Of a stretch of DNA of 56,367 nt, positions 18,527 through 26,967 are shown piece by piece. The position numbers and the translations under genes are program-made. Source of the DNA: an uncultured bacterium (GTDB lineage: Bacteria > Cyanobacteriota > Vampirovibrionia > Gastranaerophilales > Gastranaerophilaceae); the NCBI GenBank assembly GCA_902777605.1, contig CACYUI010000014.1, positions 1-56,367 of the forward strand. Reading direction: 5' to 3'. Numbering within the stretch: position 1 is the first letter of the stretch; each line of letters begins with the position of its first letter. Under the pieces are notes generated by a model, which ran no database searches, was not told the DNA's origin, and saw nothing but the letters and a program-made list of their open reading frames with translations.

Positions 18527-19843
18527 ATGGCAATTGATAGTTTGAATAGGTTTAATGGTTATAACAATTTTTATCAGAATTATTATGGCTACAACCCGCT
18601 TATAGCAAGCATTACCCCCGCCCAAAACTACTATAGCACGGGAGCAGTTGGTTTTAGGGGCAAAGAAGCCAAACAATTAACTTTGCCAAATGATTCAACG
18701 GAATTTTCTTCAGAGGATAAAATAAAAAATAATAAGGGAATCTCTTCAAGTGCTAAATTGGCTGTTGGAGTTGGCGGACTTCTTGGAACAGCTGCAGTAA
18801 TAGCGCTTGCTATAAAAAAGAATCGGTATTCAGAAGTTAAGCAGCTGGCTGAAAATATCCGCTTAGAAAAAGCAAAAACAGTAGAAGATGCCATTAAATG
18901 GGGAAAAGAAAATCTTGGTATAAGACATTATGGCGGATTTGAATCACAAGATTTGGAAGCAATAAACTGGATTAATGAAGGTTTAACCAATACAAGTAAT
19001 AAAATGAAAGGGAAATTGAGAGTCCCTAAATCTATATGGTATACGGACAAAGTTCTCGGTGAAAACACATTAGCCGGTGTGTGCAAAGATGCAACAGGAG
19101 AATATGCAAAATACAATGGTCAATTTTATGTAAATAAAAACCTATTCAGAAATCTTGATGCGGAACTTGATAGTTATCTTAAAAAGCTGAAACCGATGAT
19201 TGATGTTAACGGCAATAAATTTAGTTATTGTAATTGGTTTGCAGAAGAGGATATGCAAAAACTTGCGTACGATATAATGAACTACAAAAATGGTAAGTTA
19301 ACAGGCTTTGATAAAAAATTAAATCTTTATGAGAGTTTGGATAATTTGGCAAGAACTGTTCATTCTATTAATGGAGCGCCATTTAGTAAAATAAAATCAA
19401 TTCTTTCACACAAACAATTGGTTGATATTTTGCAAAAACAAGGATTAGAAACGAATCTTGAAAAAATAAAACAAATGAGTTTGGATGAACAAAGTTATTT
19501 ACTGGATGACTTTATGCAGCCACTAAAGGACAAAGTAGTTTTTACATTCAGCTTAGGTAATAGATTTAGAACTCTTTATCATGAGATGGGACACTTGCAA
19601 GATAATATTCCTAGAGTCCAAGCAAAAGGTAAATTTAAAACAGAGGCAGAATATCCGCAAGAATTAAAGGATTGGCTAAATAATAGTGAATACATGCAAA
19701 CTGCTGTCAGAGTTTCAGAATATGCCACATCAGGCCCAGGAGAATTTATAGCAGAAACTTTTGCTGATATGGTAATAGGTAAAAAACTTCCAAAAGAAGT
19801 TATAGATTTGTATAAAAAATTGAGAGGACCGGAACTTCCGTAA
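18527..19843 (+). CDS. Membrane-anchored putative zinc metalloprotease with lineage N-terminal motif
   Basis: 438 residues. MAIDSLN begins the protein, and a Tyr/Asn-rich stretch leads to AVGFRGKE (40-47). One transmembrane helix lies at about 78-97 (LAVGVGGLLGTAAVIALAI). The C-terminal domain has HEMGH at 352-356 and glutamates in GEFIAETFAD (405-414) as third-ligand candidates, the gluzincin layout. I cannot name the peptidase family. The catalytic part would sit on one side of the membrane with the tag region on the other. A TAGGA site lies 8 bases before the ATG. Confidence 0.68.
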   Translation: MAIDSLNRFNGYNNFYQNYYGYNPLIASITPAQNYYSTGAVGFRGKEAKQLTLPNDSTEFSSEDKIKNNKGISSSAKLAVGVGGLLGTAAVIALAIKKNRYSEVKQLAENIRLEKAKTVEDAIKWGKENLGIRHYGGFESQDLEAINWINEGLTNTSNKMKGKLRVPKSIWYTDKVLGENTLAGVCKDATGEYAKYNGQFYVNKNLFRNLDAELDSYLKKLKPMIDVNGNKFSYCNWFAEEDMQKLAYDIMNYKNGKLTGFDKKLNLYESLDNLARTVHSINGAPFSKIKSILSHKQLVDILQKQGLETNLEKIKQMSLDEQSYLLDDFMQPLKDKVVFTFSLGNRFRTLYHEMGHLQDNIPRVQAKGKFKTEAEYPQELKDWLNNSEYMQTAVRVSEYATSGPGEFIAETFADMVIGKKLPKEVIDLYKKLRGPELP

Positions 19844-19847
19844 AAGT

Positions 19848-19880
19848 TATGGCGATTCTTCACTTCCGTTCAGAATGACA
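19848..19880 (-). repeat. Dispersed repeat, TCATTCTGA...GAATCGCCATAAC type, copy 1
   Basis: Read on the minus strand: GTCATTCTGAAC, a spacer, then GAATCGCCATAACTTTT. The same ends recur on the plus strand at 25812-25885 and 50972-51026 with different spacers. It lies directly after the metalloprotease stop. Confidence 0.6.
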
Positions 19881-19891
19881 TAAAACTTCCA

Positions 19892-20219
19892 CTCTCCTAA
19901 ACACTACTGTCCCATTAAAATTTGAAATAATTTTCTCAAATAAAACAATAATGTGATATTAAGTAAAACAAATAATTTCGTGACAATAAAAATTAGCGCT
20001 GCAAAGAAGCAAATAACGAACCGTCATTGCGAGCGTCTCAAAGGTTGAGACGCGTGGCAATCCAGCTTTTTATTTCTATTAACAAATCTTGTATTTGACC
20101 AAATAAAAATAGTTAATAAAAGGCTGGATCACTTCGTCCTACCGTCCTCGTGATGACGAAGCACATTTTATGTAAAATTGCTATGTTAATTTTAACGGGA
20201 CAGTAGTGTCAAAGGAGAG
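19892..20219. repeat. MITE-like element family B, copy 1
   Basis: Outer inverted repeats: left CTCTCCT plus ACACTACTGTCCCATTAAAA (19892-19921), right the complement (20189-20219) with few mismatches. Inside are GCGTCTCAA-AGG-TTGAGACGC and CTTCGTC...GACGAAG hairpins and the CATTGCGAG/CAATCCAG sequences. It is about 328 bp with no gene. The right 111 bp (20098-20208) recur at 25901-26011 with three differences. No transposase seen. It occupies most of the 592-base gap before hisS. Confidence 0.72.
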
Positions 20220-20385
20220 GATGTCTGTTGTTATTGAGCTGTATAAATTGTATTCATTTTGGTATTAGCGAAATTTACAACAACTGGTGAGGTTTCAATC
20301 AGTAATTATAATTCAGCAATAATGTTGAATAATGAATATTCTGTTTGTATTATAATAAAACTGTAATTTATATTATTAGTCGTAG

Positions 20386-20402
20386 GTCAGGTTTTACCTG
20401 AC
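20386..20402 (+). repeat. GTAGG-type hairpin before hisS
   Basis: GTCAGGT-TTT-ACCTGAC preceded by GTAG: a 7-bp stem. It is a member of the hairpin family also at 25715-25737, 38123-38185, 45929-45979 and inside 53617-53678. It lies about 35 bases upstream of the hisS start with no T-tract. I looked for a T-box here and found none. Confidence 0.6.
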
Positions 20403-20435
20403 AATAGCCGTAAATCTAACACAGAGGATTTAAGA

Positions 20436-21659
20436 ATGATAAAAGTACAAAAAGGAACGAAGGATATACTTCCCGCAGAAATGACAGTTTGGCATTTTAT
20501 GGAAGAAAAAGCTAACGAAATTTTTACAAAATACGGCGCAAAAGAAATAAGAACACCAATTTTTGAAGCTACGGAATTATTTGCGCGCGGTGTCGGCGAT
20601 ACTACAGATATCGTTAATAAAGAAATGTATACATTCGAAAAAAGTGACCGCTCTTTGACACTTCGTCCCGAAAATACGGCAGGTGTTGTTCGTTCATTTA
20701 TAGAAAACGGCATGCACAGATTATCTGCTCCCGTAAAACTATGGTACAAAGGCCCGATGTTCAGATATGAACGACCTCAAGCCGGCAGACAAAGACAATT
20801 CCACCAAGTCGGTGTGGAAGTTTTCGGCATAAAACAGGCAACTGCTGATGCGGAAGTCATTCTTATGGCGGTCAATTATCTTAAAGAACTCGGCTTGAAT
20901 GACTTAACTGTTGAACTAAATTCTCTCGGCTGCCCGAAATGCAGGGAAGAATTTAAAAACAAACTAAAAGAAGTTATTCGCCCTTATCTGCCTCAATTGT
21001 GCGAAGATTGCCAAACAAGGTTTGACAAAAACCCTCTGAGACTTTTGGATTGCAAATCTCCCGAATGTCAGGAAATTTATGCAAAACCTGAAATTCAAGC
21101 GGTTATTCAAGGTGATTTTATTTGCGAAGAATGTTCCGACCACTTTGAAGAATTGAAAGGATATTTGGATGCTCTTGGTATTAAATACACACGAAATAAA
21201 CTTCTTGTAAGAGGCTTGGATTACTATAACAGAACGGTTTTTGAAATAAAATCAAATAATTTAGGCTCGCAAAACGCAGTATGCGGAGGCGGAAGATATG
21301 ATACGCTGGTCAAAAACCTTGGCGGAGAAGATGTTCCGGCAATAGGTTTTGCTATGGGAATGGAAAGACTCGCATCACTTTTGGGCGAAAGACAAGAAGA
21401 AAAACTAAAAGCTTATATTGTTTCGAATAATACATTGGAAGCAATAAAACTGGCTGAGGAGCTTAGAGCAAAGAATATAACTTGTGAGTTTGACCTGACG
21501 AACAAAAAATTTGTAAAACAATTGGAAAAAGCTTCCAAAGTTGCAGAATTTGCGGTTATTTTAGGTGAAGATGAAATAGCTAAAGGCGAAGTTACTGTCA
21601 AAAATCTTAATAGTGGCGAACAAAAAACTGTTAAAAGAGCAGAACTAAAACTTGGCTAA
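20436..21659 (+). CDS. hisS: Histidyl-tRNA synthetase
   Basis: 407 residues. N-terminal QKGTKDILPAEM, class II motif 2 in WYKGPMFRYERPQAGRQRQFHQ, the histidine-A segment VRGLDYYNRTVFE, and motif 3 in AIGFAMGMERL. It charges tRNA-His. A zinc-like insertion (CPKC, CEDC, CKSPEC, CEEC) lies at about 165-240, as in many bacterial HisRS. GAGG lies before the ATG. Single gene. Confidence 0.98.
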   Translation: MIKVQKGTKDILPAEMTVWHFMEEKANEIFTKYGAKEIRTPIFEATELFARGVGDTTDIVNKEMYTFEKSDRSLTLRPENTAGVVRSFIENGMHRLSAPVKLWYKGPMFRYERPQAGRQRQFHQVGVEVFGIKQATADAEVILMAVNYLKELGLNDLTVELNSLGCPKCREEFKNKLKEVIRPYLPQLCEDCQTRFDKNPLRLLDCKSPECQEIYAKPEIQAVIQGDFICEECSDHFEELKGYLDALGIKYTRNKLLVRGLDYYNRTVFEIKSNNLGSQNAVCGGGRYDTLVKNLGGEDVPAIGFAMGMERLASLLGERQEEKLKAYIVSNNTLEAIKLAEELRAKNITCEFDLTNKKFVKQLEKASKVAEFAVILGEDEIAKGEVTVKNLNSGEQKTVKRAELKLG

Positions 21660-21736
21660 ACTAATATGTGCCCCTTTACCCTTTACACCTTTACCCCCCC
21701 CCTAGCAAAAAATTTTTTTAGTGTACTTAGAAAAGT

Positions 21737-22579
21737 ATGCGTATAAATTCCATAAATAATTATTGCTCGTACAATTGTTCGCCGAATTTTGGTGTGAATT
21801 TAAATTCGCCAAAATTAAATTTTGCTGAAAGCGATTTTTATGTAAGGATAAATGGTTATGGTAAATATTCTGATTGGGCAAAAATAATAAAAGAAACAGC
21901 AGATGGTGCAGTAAATTTTATAAGAAAATATTGCAATTTTGAAGAAACACTAAAACGAATAACGGCCGGGGTTATAAAAGCTAATCAAATTCCGAGAGAT
22001 TTAGATAAAAGAAAGCATACGGGGATACTTAGAACAAAAAGAGAAGGTTGGAATAGTAAATCTGACTGGGGACCTGATATTATAACAAGATATAGTAAAA
22101 AACCTAAAAATCGCTATAAAACATATGCTAATCGGCTGGAATATAGAGTCGGGCATCCTCTTAAAAATCCATATTGTGATATATCCCTAACTCGTCCTGT
22201 ACATGACATTGATTTCGGTAAGTTTTTGGAACATGGAAATGCAAGAGCAATAAACAATGCTTTTACAAGACTAAATAATATATATGCGAAACTGTACTCC
22301 GACTATATATTAAAAGATGCCAAAAGTGCTGACATGCCGGAAATAAATAATTCAATAGCGGAGATGAGATGGATACTTGCTCATGCAACACCTTGGGAGA
22401 GAGGAAGTGATGCAATATCAAACACACTAATGCGCTCAATATATAAAGCAATGGGGATAAAAACATATCCTCTCAAAAAGGGTATTTCACTGGATTTAGA
22501 AGCATATTGCACCGAACTAAAAGATTATCAGCAAAAATTTGCATCATATTTTGATAAGCCCCCAATGATAGTAGAATGA
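21737..22579 (+). CDS. Hypothetical protein with lineage N-terminal motif and PWERGS segment
   Basis: 280 residues. Starts MRINSINNYCSYNCSPNFGV, the N-terminal pattern shared with malQ, murQ and others. No known domain is certain. Near the C-terminus (about 205-265) EMRWILAHATPWERGSDAIS then SLDLEA is a compact helical unit. In outline it recalls PxxRGS-type motifs of some effector-like proteins, but I cannot assign it. It is only moderately hydrophobic with no membrane helix. The ribosome site is weak (AGAAAAGT). Confidence 0.6.
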   Translation: MRINSINNYCSYNCSPNFGVNLNSPKLNFAESDFYVRINGYGKYSDWAKIIKETADGAVNFIRKYCNFEETLKRITAGVIKANQIPRDLDKRKHTGILRTKREGWNSKSDWGPDIITRYSKKPKNRYKTYANRLEYRVGHPLKNPYCDISLTRPVHDIDFGKFLEHGNARAINNAFTRLNNIYAKLYSDYILKDAKSADMPEINNSIAEMRWILAHATPWERGSDAISNTLMRSIYKAMGIKTYPLKKGISLDLEAYCTELKDYQQKFASYFDKPPMIVE

Positions 22580-22587
22580 TAAAACAG

Positions 22588-22620
22588 AACGGCGGGTTTT
22601 GTTTTACAAAACCCGCCGTT
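22588..22620. terminator. Terminator between the 280-residue gene and rpsA
   Basis: A 14-bp perfect stem AACGGCGGGTTTTG (22588-22601) with CAAAACCCGCCGTT (22607-22620). The minus-strand side continues CTGTTTTA, so it mainly serves rpsA; the plus side lacks a T-run. Confidence 0.75.
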
Positions 22621-22645
22621 AATCAACTATCCATCTCCTCGAAAA

Positions 22646-23692
22646 TTATTTTTGAATATCTTTTACAGAAAGAGCAATTCTGTGTTCTTTCGGAGTGAAT
22701 TTCTTGATAAGAACATCAACTTCGTCACCAACTTTGTATAAGTTAAACGGATTAACATTTTCATCAGACATTTCAGCAACCGGAAGAAGAGCTTCAACTC
22801 CGGGGAAAATGTTAATAAAAGCGCCAAAAGTAGTAACTTTGTTAACAGTTCCTTTTACGGTTTGACCTTCTTCAAATTGACCTTCAATTTGTTGCCAAGG
22901 ATTTTCACCCATTCTCTTTAATGATAAAGAAATTCTCTTAAGTTCGTTATCAATTTTGATAATCTTAACTTCGATAGTGTCACCGAGAGTTAAAACATCT
23001 GAAGGATGCTTAATTCTTTGCCAAGAAATTTCAGAAATAGGTAATAGACCGTCAATGCCGTTGATGTCAACGAAAGCACCAAAGTCAGTAATTCTTACTA
23101 CATTACCTGAAACAACCTGACCTTCTTCAAGAGAAGAAAGAACATTGTCAACAACTTGATCTCTTTGTTCAGCAACAGCTTGTCTTTGAGAAAGAATAAG
23201 TTTGTTTTTCTTAGGATCAGCTTCAAGAACCTTAACTTCGATTTTTGTATCAACAAGACCTTCGAAAGGCGTACCTGTTCTAAGTTGAGAAGAAGGTATG
23301 AAACCTTTCAAATCAGCGATGTCAACAAGAACACCACCCTTAACTGTAGAAACAACTTTTGCAAGGATTGTGTCACCTTGAATTTTAGCATCGTTAAGTT
23401 GAGCCCAAGCTTGAGCAAACGCAATTCTCTTAAGAGATAATTGCATAGCATCTTCGTTGTTTTCTTCTTTAAGAACATAGAATTCTCTGATGTCACCAAC
23501 TTCTAATTCTTCACCTTCTGATAATTCTTTGTTTGGCAAGAATGCTTCCATTTTAGCACCCTTAACACTTACCAAATAACCTTCGTTTTCTTTTTTAATT
23601 ACTGTACCTTCAACGATATCAGCAATTGTGTTAGCTTTAGCAAAGCTTTCTTCTAACAATTGTTCAAATTCATCAAGAACTTGTGTTGTCAT
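22646..23692 (-). CDS. rpsA: 30S ribosomal protein S1
   Basis: 348 residues with four S1/OB domains at about 20-85, 103-168, 188-257 and 273-342. The third carries the FGAFVDINGIDGLLPISEISW signature and the fourth FGAFINIFPGVEALLP. Four-domain S1 is the short form seen in Cyanobacteria-related and Gram-positive lineages, against six in E. coli. It helps structured mRNAs dock on the 30S. The ispH stop is 2 bases upstream, giving the ispH-rpsA pair (the arrangement is conserved in several bacterial groups). Confidence 0.95.
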   Translation of the reverse strand: MTTQVLDEFEQLLEESFAKANTIADIVEGTVIKKENEGYLVSVKGAKMEAFLPNKELSEGEELEVGDIREFYVLKEENNEDAMQLSLKRIAFAQAWAQLNDAKIQGDTILAKVVSTVKGGVLVDIADLKGFIPSSQLRTGTPFEGLVDTKIEVKVLEADPKKNKLILSQRQAVAEQRDQVVDNVLSSLEEGQVVSGNVVRITDFGAFVDINGIDGLLPISEISWQRIKHPSDVLTLGDTIEVKIIKIDNELKRISLSLKRMGENPWQQIEGQFEEGQTVKGTVNKVTTFGAFINIFPGVEALLPVAEMSDENVNPFNLYKVGDEVDVLIKKFTPKEHRIALSVKDIQK

Positions 23693-23694
23693 AA

Positions 23695-24561
23695 TTATAT
23701 TCCTCCTTTTATTTTGTTAATGACTTTGTCTATGATAACCTGTGGAGTTGACGCTCCTGCGGTTATTCCTATGTTTGTTATGTTTTTTAGAATGTTTTCG
23801 TCTAATTCACTGTCGTTTTCAATGTGAATAGTTTTTGTGCAATTTTTAAGAATTTCTGCTAAGTGAGTAGTGTTGGCACTTTTTTTTGAACCTACAACAA
23901 CCATCAACTCGCTTTCCTGAGCCAACTCTTTTGCCTCTTTTTGACGCATGGCGGTAGATTGGCAAATGGTATTGTGTATCAAAACTTCTTTAGCAATTGT
24001 GTTTAAGTAATTTACTACAAGGTTTAAAGAAGAAACCATTTGAGTAGTTTGAACAACAACACCTACTTTTTTGTGAGCTTTGATTTTTTCTGCAAAAGGT
24101 TCAAGCTCTTCTATTGTTGTAGCAACGGCAACTTTGTCGGAATATAAATCCGCGTTGGCTTTTATTGCCATAACTTCGGGGTGATTTGACTTGCCTACAA
24201 TGACTACAAAATAATCATTTTTAGCAAGCTCAATCGCTTTTTGCTGAACTTTTTTAACATCAGGACAAGTCAAATCAACAAGCTCAAATCCGGCGTTTCT
24301 TATTTTATCAAAAACATCAGGTGCTTCACCATGACTTCTGACAATACAAATTCCTTCACCATGCTTTGGAACTTCATATATAGTTTTAATACCTAATGAT
24401 TCTAACTCATTAATAACATCTGTGTTATGAATAAGTTCTCCTAAAATGTATATGTTTTTGTTTGGATTTTCCTGCTTTAATTTTTTTGCTGTTTCAACGG
24501 CTCTTTTGACACCGTAACAGAATCCTGCAAATTTGGCTAATTTTATATTTTGATTATTCAA
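23695..24561 (-). CDS. ispH: 4-hydroxy-3-methylbut-2-enyl diphosphate reductase
   Basis: 288 residues. The three iron-sulfur cysteines are in AGFCYGVKRA, DLTCPDVKKVQ and NTICQSTAMRQ. It makes IPP and DMAPP in the last step of the MEP pathway. The listed start is TTG at 24561 with no clear ribosome site, so the true start could differ by a few codons; the catalytic core begins at residue 9. It is translated just before rpsA, two bases apart. Confidence 0.95.
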   Translation of the reverse strand: MNNQNIKLAKFAGFCYGVKRAVETAKKLKQENPNKNIYILGELIHNTDVINELESLGIKTIYEVPKHGEGICIVRSHGEAPDVFDKIRNAGFELVDLTCPDVKKVQQKAIELAKNDYFVVIVGKSNHPEVMAIKANADLYSDKVAVATTIEELEPFAEKIKAHKKVGVVVQTTQMVSSLNLVVNYLNTIAKEVLIHNTICQSTAMRQKEAKELAQESELMVVVGSKKSANTTHLAEILKNCTKTIHIENDSELDENILKNITNIGITAGASTPQVIIDKVINKIKGGI

Positions 24562-24655
24562 AAAATTTATATTTCGCTTTCTAAAGTGGACTAGAGAGGA
24601 AAATATGTTATTCCCTGCTCAGTAATAATATTTAATTATAAACATGCTCAAAAGT

Positions 24656-24690
24656 AAAGCGGGTGATATAAATACTAACACCCGCTTTTT
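24656..24690. terminator. Terminator after the SIMPL-domain gene
   Basis: Stem GCGGGTG (24659-24665) with CACCCGC (24679-24685), extended by flanking A/T pairs, with T-runs on both sides. It lies just past the stop of the minus-strand gene at 24714. Confidence 0.75.
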
Positions 24691-24713
24691 GTATAAAATA
24701 ATTATCAAATTTA

Positions 24714-25460
24714 TTATTTAACAAAATAACTTACATTAATGTTTGCATAAACTTTAATTGCACCGCTGGAGATTGAAGTCGGAACAGCTTCACCTGCACT
24801 ATCTGCAACAGCACTCAACATGTTTTTTGCCATGTACATTCTTGGCATGGAATAACTTCTGTTTTCACTGCAGCTGATGTCCATTGAGCGAATTCCGTCT
24901 AATGTAGCATTCATGCTTTTTGCGGCAATGTTGGCTCTGGTGCTTGCCTTTGTTGCAGCTTGCCCGATTAGAGAATTGCATTGAGATTCATAATTTGAAA
25001 CAGAGAAATTCAAACTGTCAACATTTGTTGCACCTGAACTGATTGCTTTGTCAATCATATCCCCGATTTTATCAATTGATTTTGTATGTACAATTACGCG
25101 ATTTGAAACTTCGTATTTATCAAGATTTCTCTTGTTGTTATTGTATGTATATACAGGTGCCGCATTAAAGTCTGAGGTTTTGATGTAGTCACCCTTTGAA
25201 GTATTAATCATATCTTTTAACAAGCTGTAAACTCTATCCGATATTTCCTTATTTTGCGCAGTTGCTTTTTGTAAAGATTTCGTATCTGATGTTTTTACTG
25301 CAAATGATATTTCGGCAATATCGGGAGCAATTTCTGTGTCAGCAGAAGTGCTGAGTGCAATGTAACCTCTTTCCTTTTCGGCGGTAACAGCACAAACACT
25401 TAGTTGTATACATCCGGCAATAAGACTCAATGCCAAAAGAGAACTCAAAAATTTTTTCAT
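24714..25460 (-). CDS. Exported SIMPL-domain (DUF541) protein
   Basis: 248 residues. The signal peptide is MKKFLSSLLALSLIAGCIQL; the cleavage or lipobox region contains a Cys at 17, so it may be a lipoprotein. The mature part is the SIMPL fold: GYIALSTSADTEIAPDIAEI, YKVSNRVIVHTK-like and SATNVDSLNFSVSN segments. SIMPL proteins are periplasmic or outer-membrane, with unclear function, linked to oxidative and envelope stress. GGAGG lies before the ATG. Single gene. Confidence 0.87.
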   Translation of the reverse strand: MKKFLSSLLALSLIAGCIQLSVCAVTAEKERGYIALSTSADTEIAPDIAEISFAVKTSDTKSLQKATAQNKEISDRVYSLLKDMINTSKGDYIKTSDFNAAPVYTYNNNKRNLDKYEVSNRVIVHTKSIDKIGDMIDKAISSGATNVDSLNFSVSNYESQCNSLIGQAATKASTRANIAAKSMNATLDGIRSMDISCSENRSYSMPRMYMAKNMLSAVADSAGEAVPTSISSGAIKVYANINVSYFVK

Positions 25461-25532
25461 ATATACCTCCTAATCAATACGACAATTATATTATAAAAAT
25501 AAAAACGCATACCGCATATTTTTGTTCCCTTT

Positions 25533-25699
25533 CCTCCCAGTATAGACCACGAAGTGGCGAAGCAAGGGTGAGGTGTCGTGAAAAACAATTTCTTCCCTCT
25601 CCAAGGGGGAGGGTAAGGGAGGGGGCTGATTAACATGTTCCATTCATTTCCCTCTCCTCCCAGTATAGACCACGAAGTGGCGAGGCAAGGGTGAGGTGT
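25533..25699 (+). repeat. Direct repeats of a 44-base CACGAAGTGGCGA unit
   Basis: Copies at 25533-25576 and 25656-25699 differ at about one base. Each contains the hairpin CCAC/GTGG and CCTCCC...GAGG ends. Its complement is part of the 237-bp arrays at 51060-51800 (CGCCACTTCGTGGTC). A CCCTCTCC/GGGGGAGGG hairpin lies between copies. This opens an 880-base gap (25461-26343) filled with repeats and no gene. Confidence 0.65.
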
Positions 25700-25714
25700 T
25701 ATATCCCAAGTGCA

Positions 25715-25737
25715 GTAGGTCAGGTTCTATCTGATAC
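25715..25737 (+). repeat. GTAGG-type hairpin, copy in the repeat-filled gap
   Basis: GTAGGTCAGGTTCTATCTGAT: stem TCAGGT with ATCTGA (one G-U), close in sequence to the element before hisS at 20386. Confidence 0.5.
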
Positions 25738-25811
25738 CTTTGATGCTCTTCGTAATGACAGAATAGACACTGTCATTGCTGTACATGTCAAGTAATTAGT
25801 TACATACAAAT

Positions 25812-25885
25812 CGTCATTCTGAGGAAAATGATTAAAGAAGTTTATTTTTATTATACGGAGTCCGAAGAATCGCCATAACTTTTTG
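25812..25885 (+). repeat. Dispersed repeat, TCATTCTGA...GAATCGCCATAAC type, copy 2
   Basis: Starts TCGTCATTCTGA and ends GAATCGCCATAACTTTTT, with a longer spacer than the copies at 19848 and 50972. Confidence 0.55.
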
Positions 25886-25900
25886 TATATTCTGTATTAA

Positions 25901-26011
25901 ACCAAATAAGAATAGTTAATAAAAGTCTGGATCACTTCGTCCTACCGTCCTCGTGATGACGAAGCACATTTTATGTAAAATTACTATGTTAATTTTAACG
26001 GGACAGTAGTG
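25901..26011 (+). repeat. MITE-like family B, right-end fragment
   Basis: 111 bp matching 20098-20208 with three substitutions, ending at the same GGGACAGTAGTG terminus. The left half of the element is absent and replaced by other repeats, so this is a truncated or recombined copy. From 26012 to the gene at 26344 I see only AT-rich sequence. Confidence 0.7.
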
Positions 26012-26343
26012 CCGTAAGACAAGGTAGCTAACAATATTTCAAATAAAAATCAACCAAACGGGGCAAAAGAAAACAGGTCGGTTAAAGCCTTCCTGTTAAG
26101 ATTTTACACTAGCCGAAATATAAATAGCAATTTCATTGTACACTAAAACTTTTAAAAATACAAACAATATAATGCACACAAATATTCTTAATTAAATTGG
26201 ATTTTTGACTGAAATATGCAACAACAAGCGAGAAACGGAGCATGCTCAAAAATGTTAAGTTATGTAACAAATATATAATAAATATATATAAAACTGTCAA
26301 TTTTCTTAACATTTATGTTTTTATATATGTAAGAGAGGAAAAA

Positions 26344-26799
26344 ATGAGCTATACATTAAATTCTTTTGTTAATAAAAATGAAGCAGATGCTCTTAAAGAA
26401 ATGATATTTCGAAGAGTAAGAGAGCGTTCTCAGAGTATGAATGAGGATGTGCAATCTGATGTCATGGATTTGGCAAGAGATTCTTTTGTGAGCAAAGATA
26501 ATCCTTTTTCAAAAATTGTAAAGAATAATGCTGCCATTGAAGAAAATAAGATAGAGGATAATGCCGAGAAACAGAAAGAAATCGGTTTTCCTGTAAGAAA
26601 ACTAAATTCGCATGCGCAAGAGCAAACAAAAACATTAACAGAAAAGATTTGCGCGTCCGCTATACAAAATAATATGGAAGAAGCAAGAGCAGGGCTTAGT
26701 ACAAAAACAAGCTTCATGGGGGCACTAAACTTTTTGAATTCTCAGGCTGCTGTTTCTTTGATGCGCACAAAGTCAGACAAATTCGAAGTTGTGGCTTAA
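26344..26799 (+). CDS. Conserved-looking hypothetical protein
   Basis: I choose the ATG at 26344 (151 residues), preceded by GAGAGGA; the frame is open further up but without a ribosome site. The protein is soluble, helical and charged, with RRVRERSQ near the start and a polar middle, ending GALNFLNSQAAVSLMR. No family recognised. It lies alone upstream of the pilin gene. Confidence 0.65.
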   Translation: MSYTLNSFVNKNEADALKEMIFRRVRERSQSMNEDVQSDVMDLARDSFVSKDNPFSKIVKNNAAIEENKIEDNAEKQKEIGFPVRKLNSHAQEQTKTLTEKICASAIQNNMEEARAGLSTKTSFMGALNFLNSQAAVSLMRTKSDKFEVVA

Positions 26800-26880
26800 T
26801 TTTTAATAGAAAAAAAACCGTAAAATTATAGAAGGTTCATTATTTTGGTGTATATTATTGATTAAATGATATTAAATTTG

Positions 26881-26909
26881 TTGACACCATATAATAAGTT
26901 AGTTATAAT
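26881..26909 (+). promoter_or_regulatory. Consensus sigma70 promoter of the pilin gene
   Basis: TTGACA (26881-26886), 17-base spacer, TATAAT (26904-26909): a perfect match to both boxes, followed by about 50 bases of AT-rich leader before the ATG at 26968. This suggests strong constitutive expression. Confidence 0.85.
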
Positions 26910-26967
26910 AAGAATAGTTATACGATGATTATAATATTTTGAATATAAGAAGAGAAAGGATATAGTA

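Noticed and set aside
20210..20435. Possible T-box or riboswitch before hisS
   Set aside because: No GGGTGGNACC-type T-box core or other known riboswitch pattern; only a short hairpin.
26242..26343. N-terminal extension of the 151-residue hypothetical
   Set aside because: AT-rich, hydrophobic run without ribosome site; GAGAGGA favours 26344.
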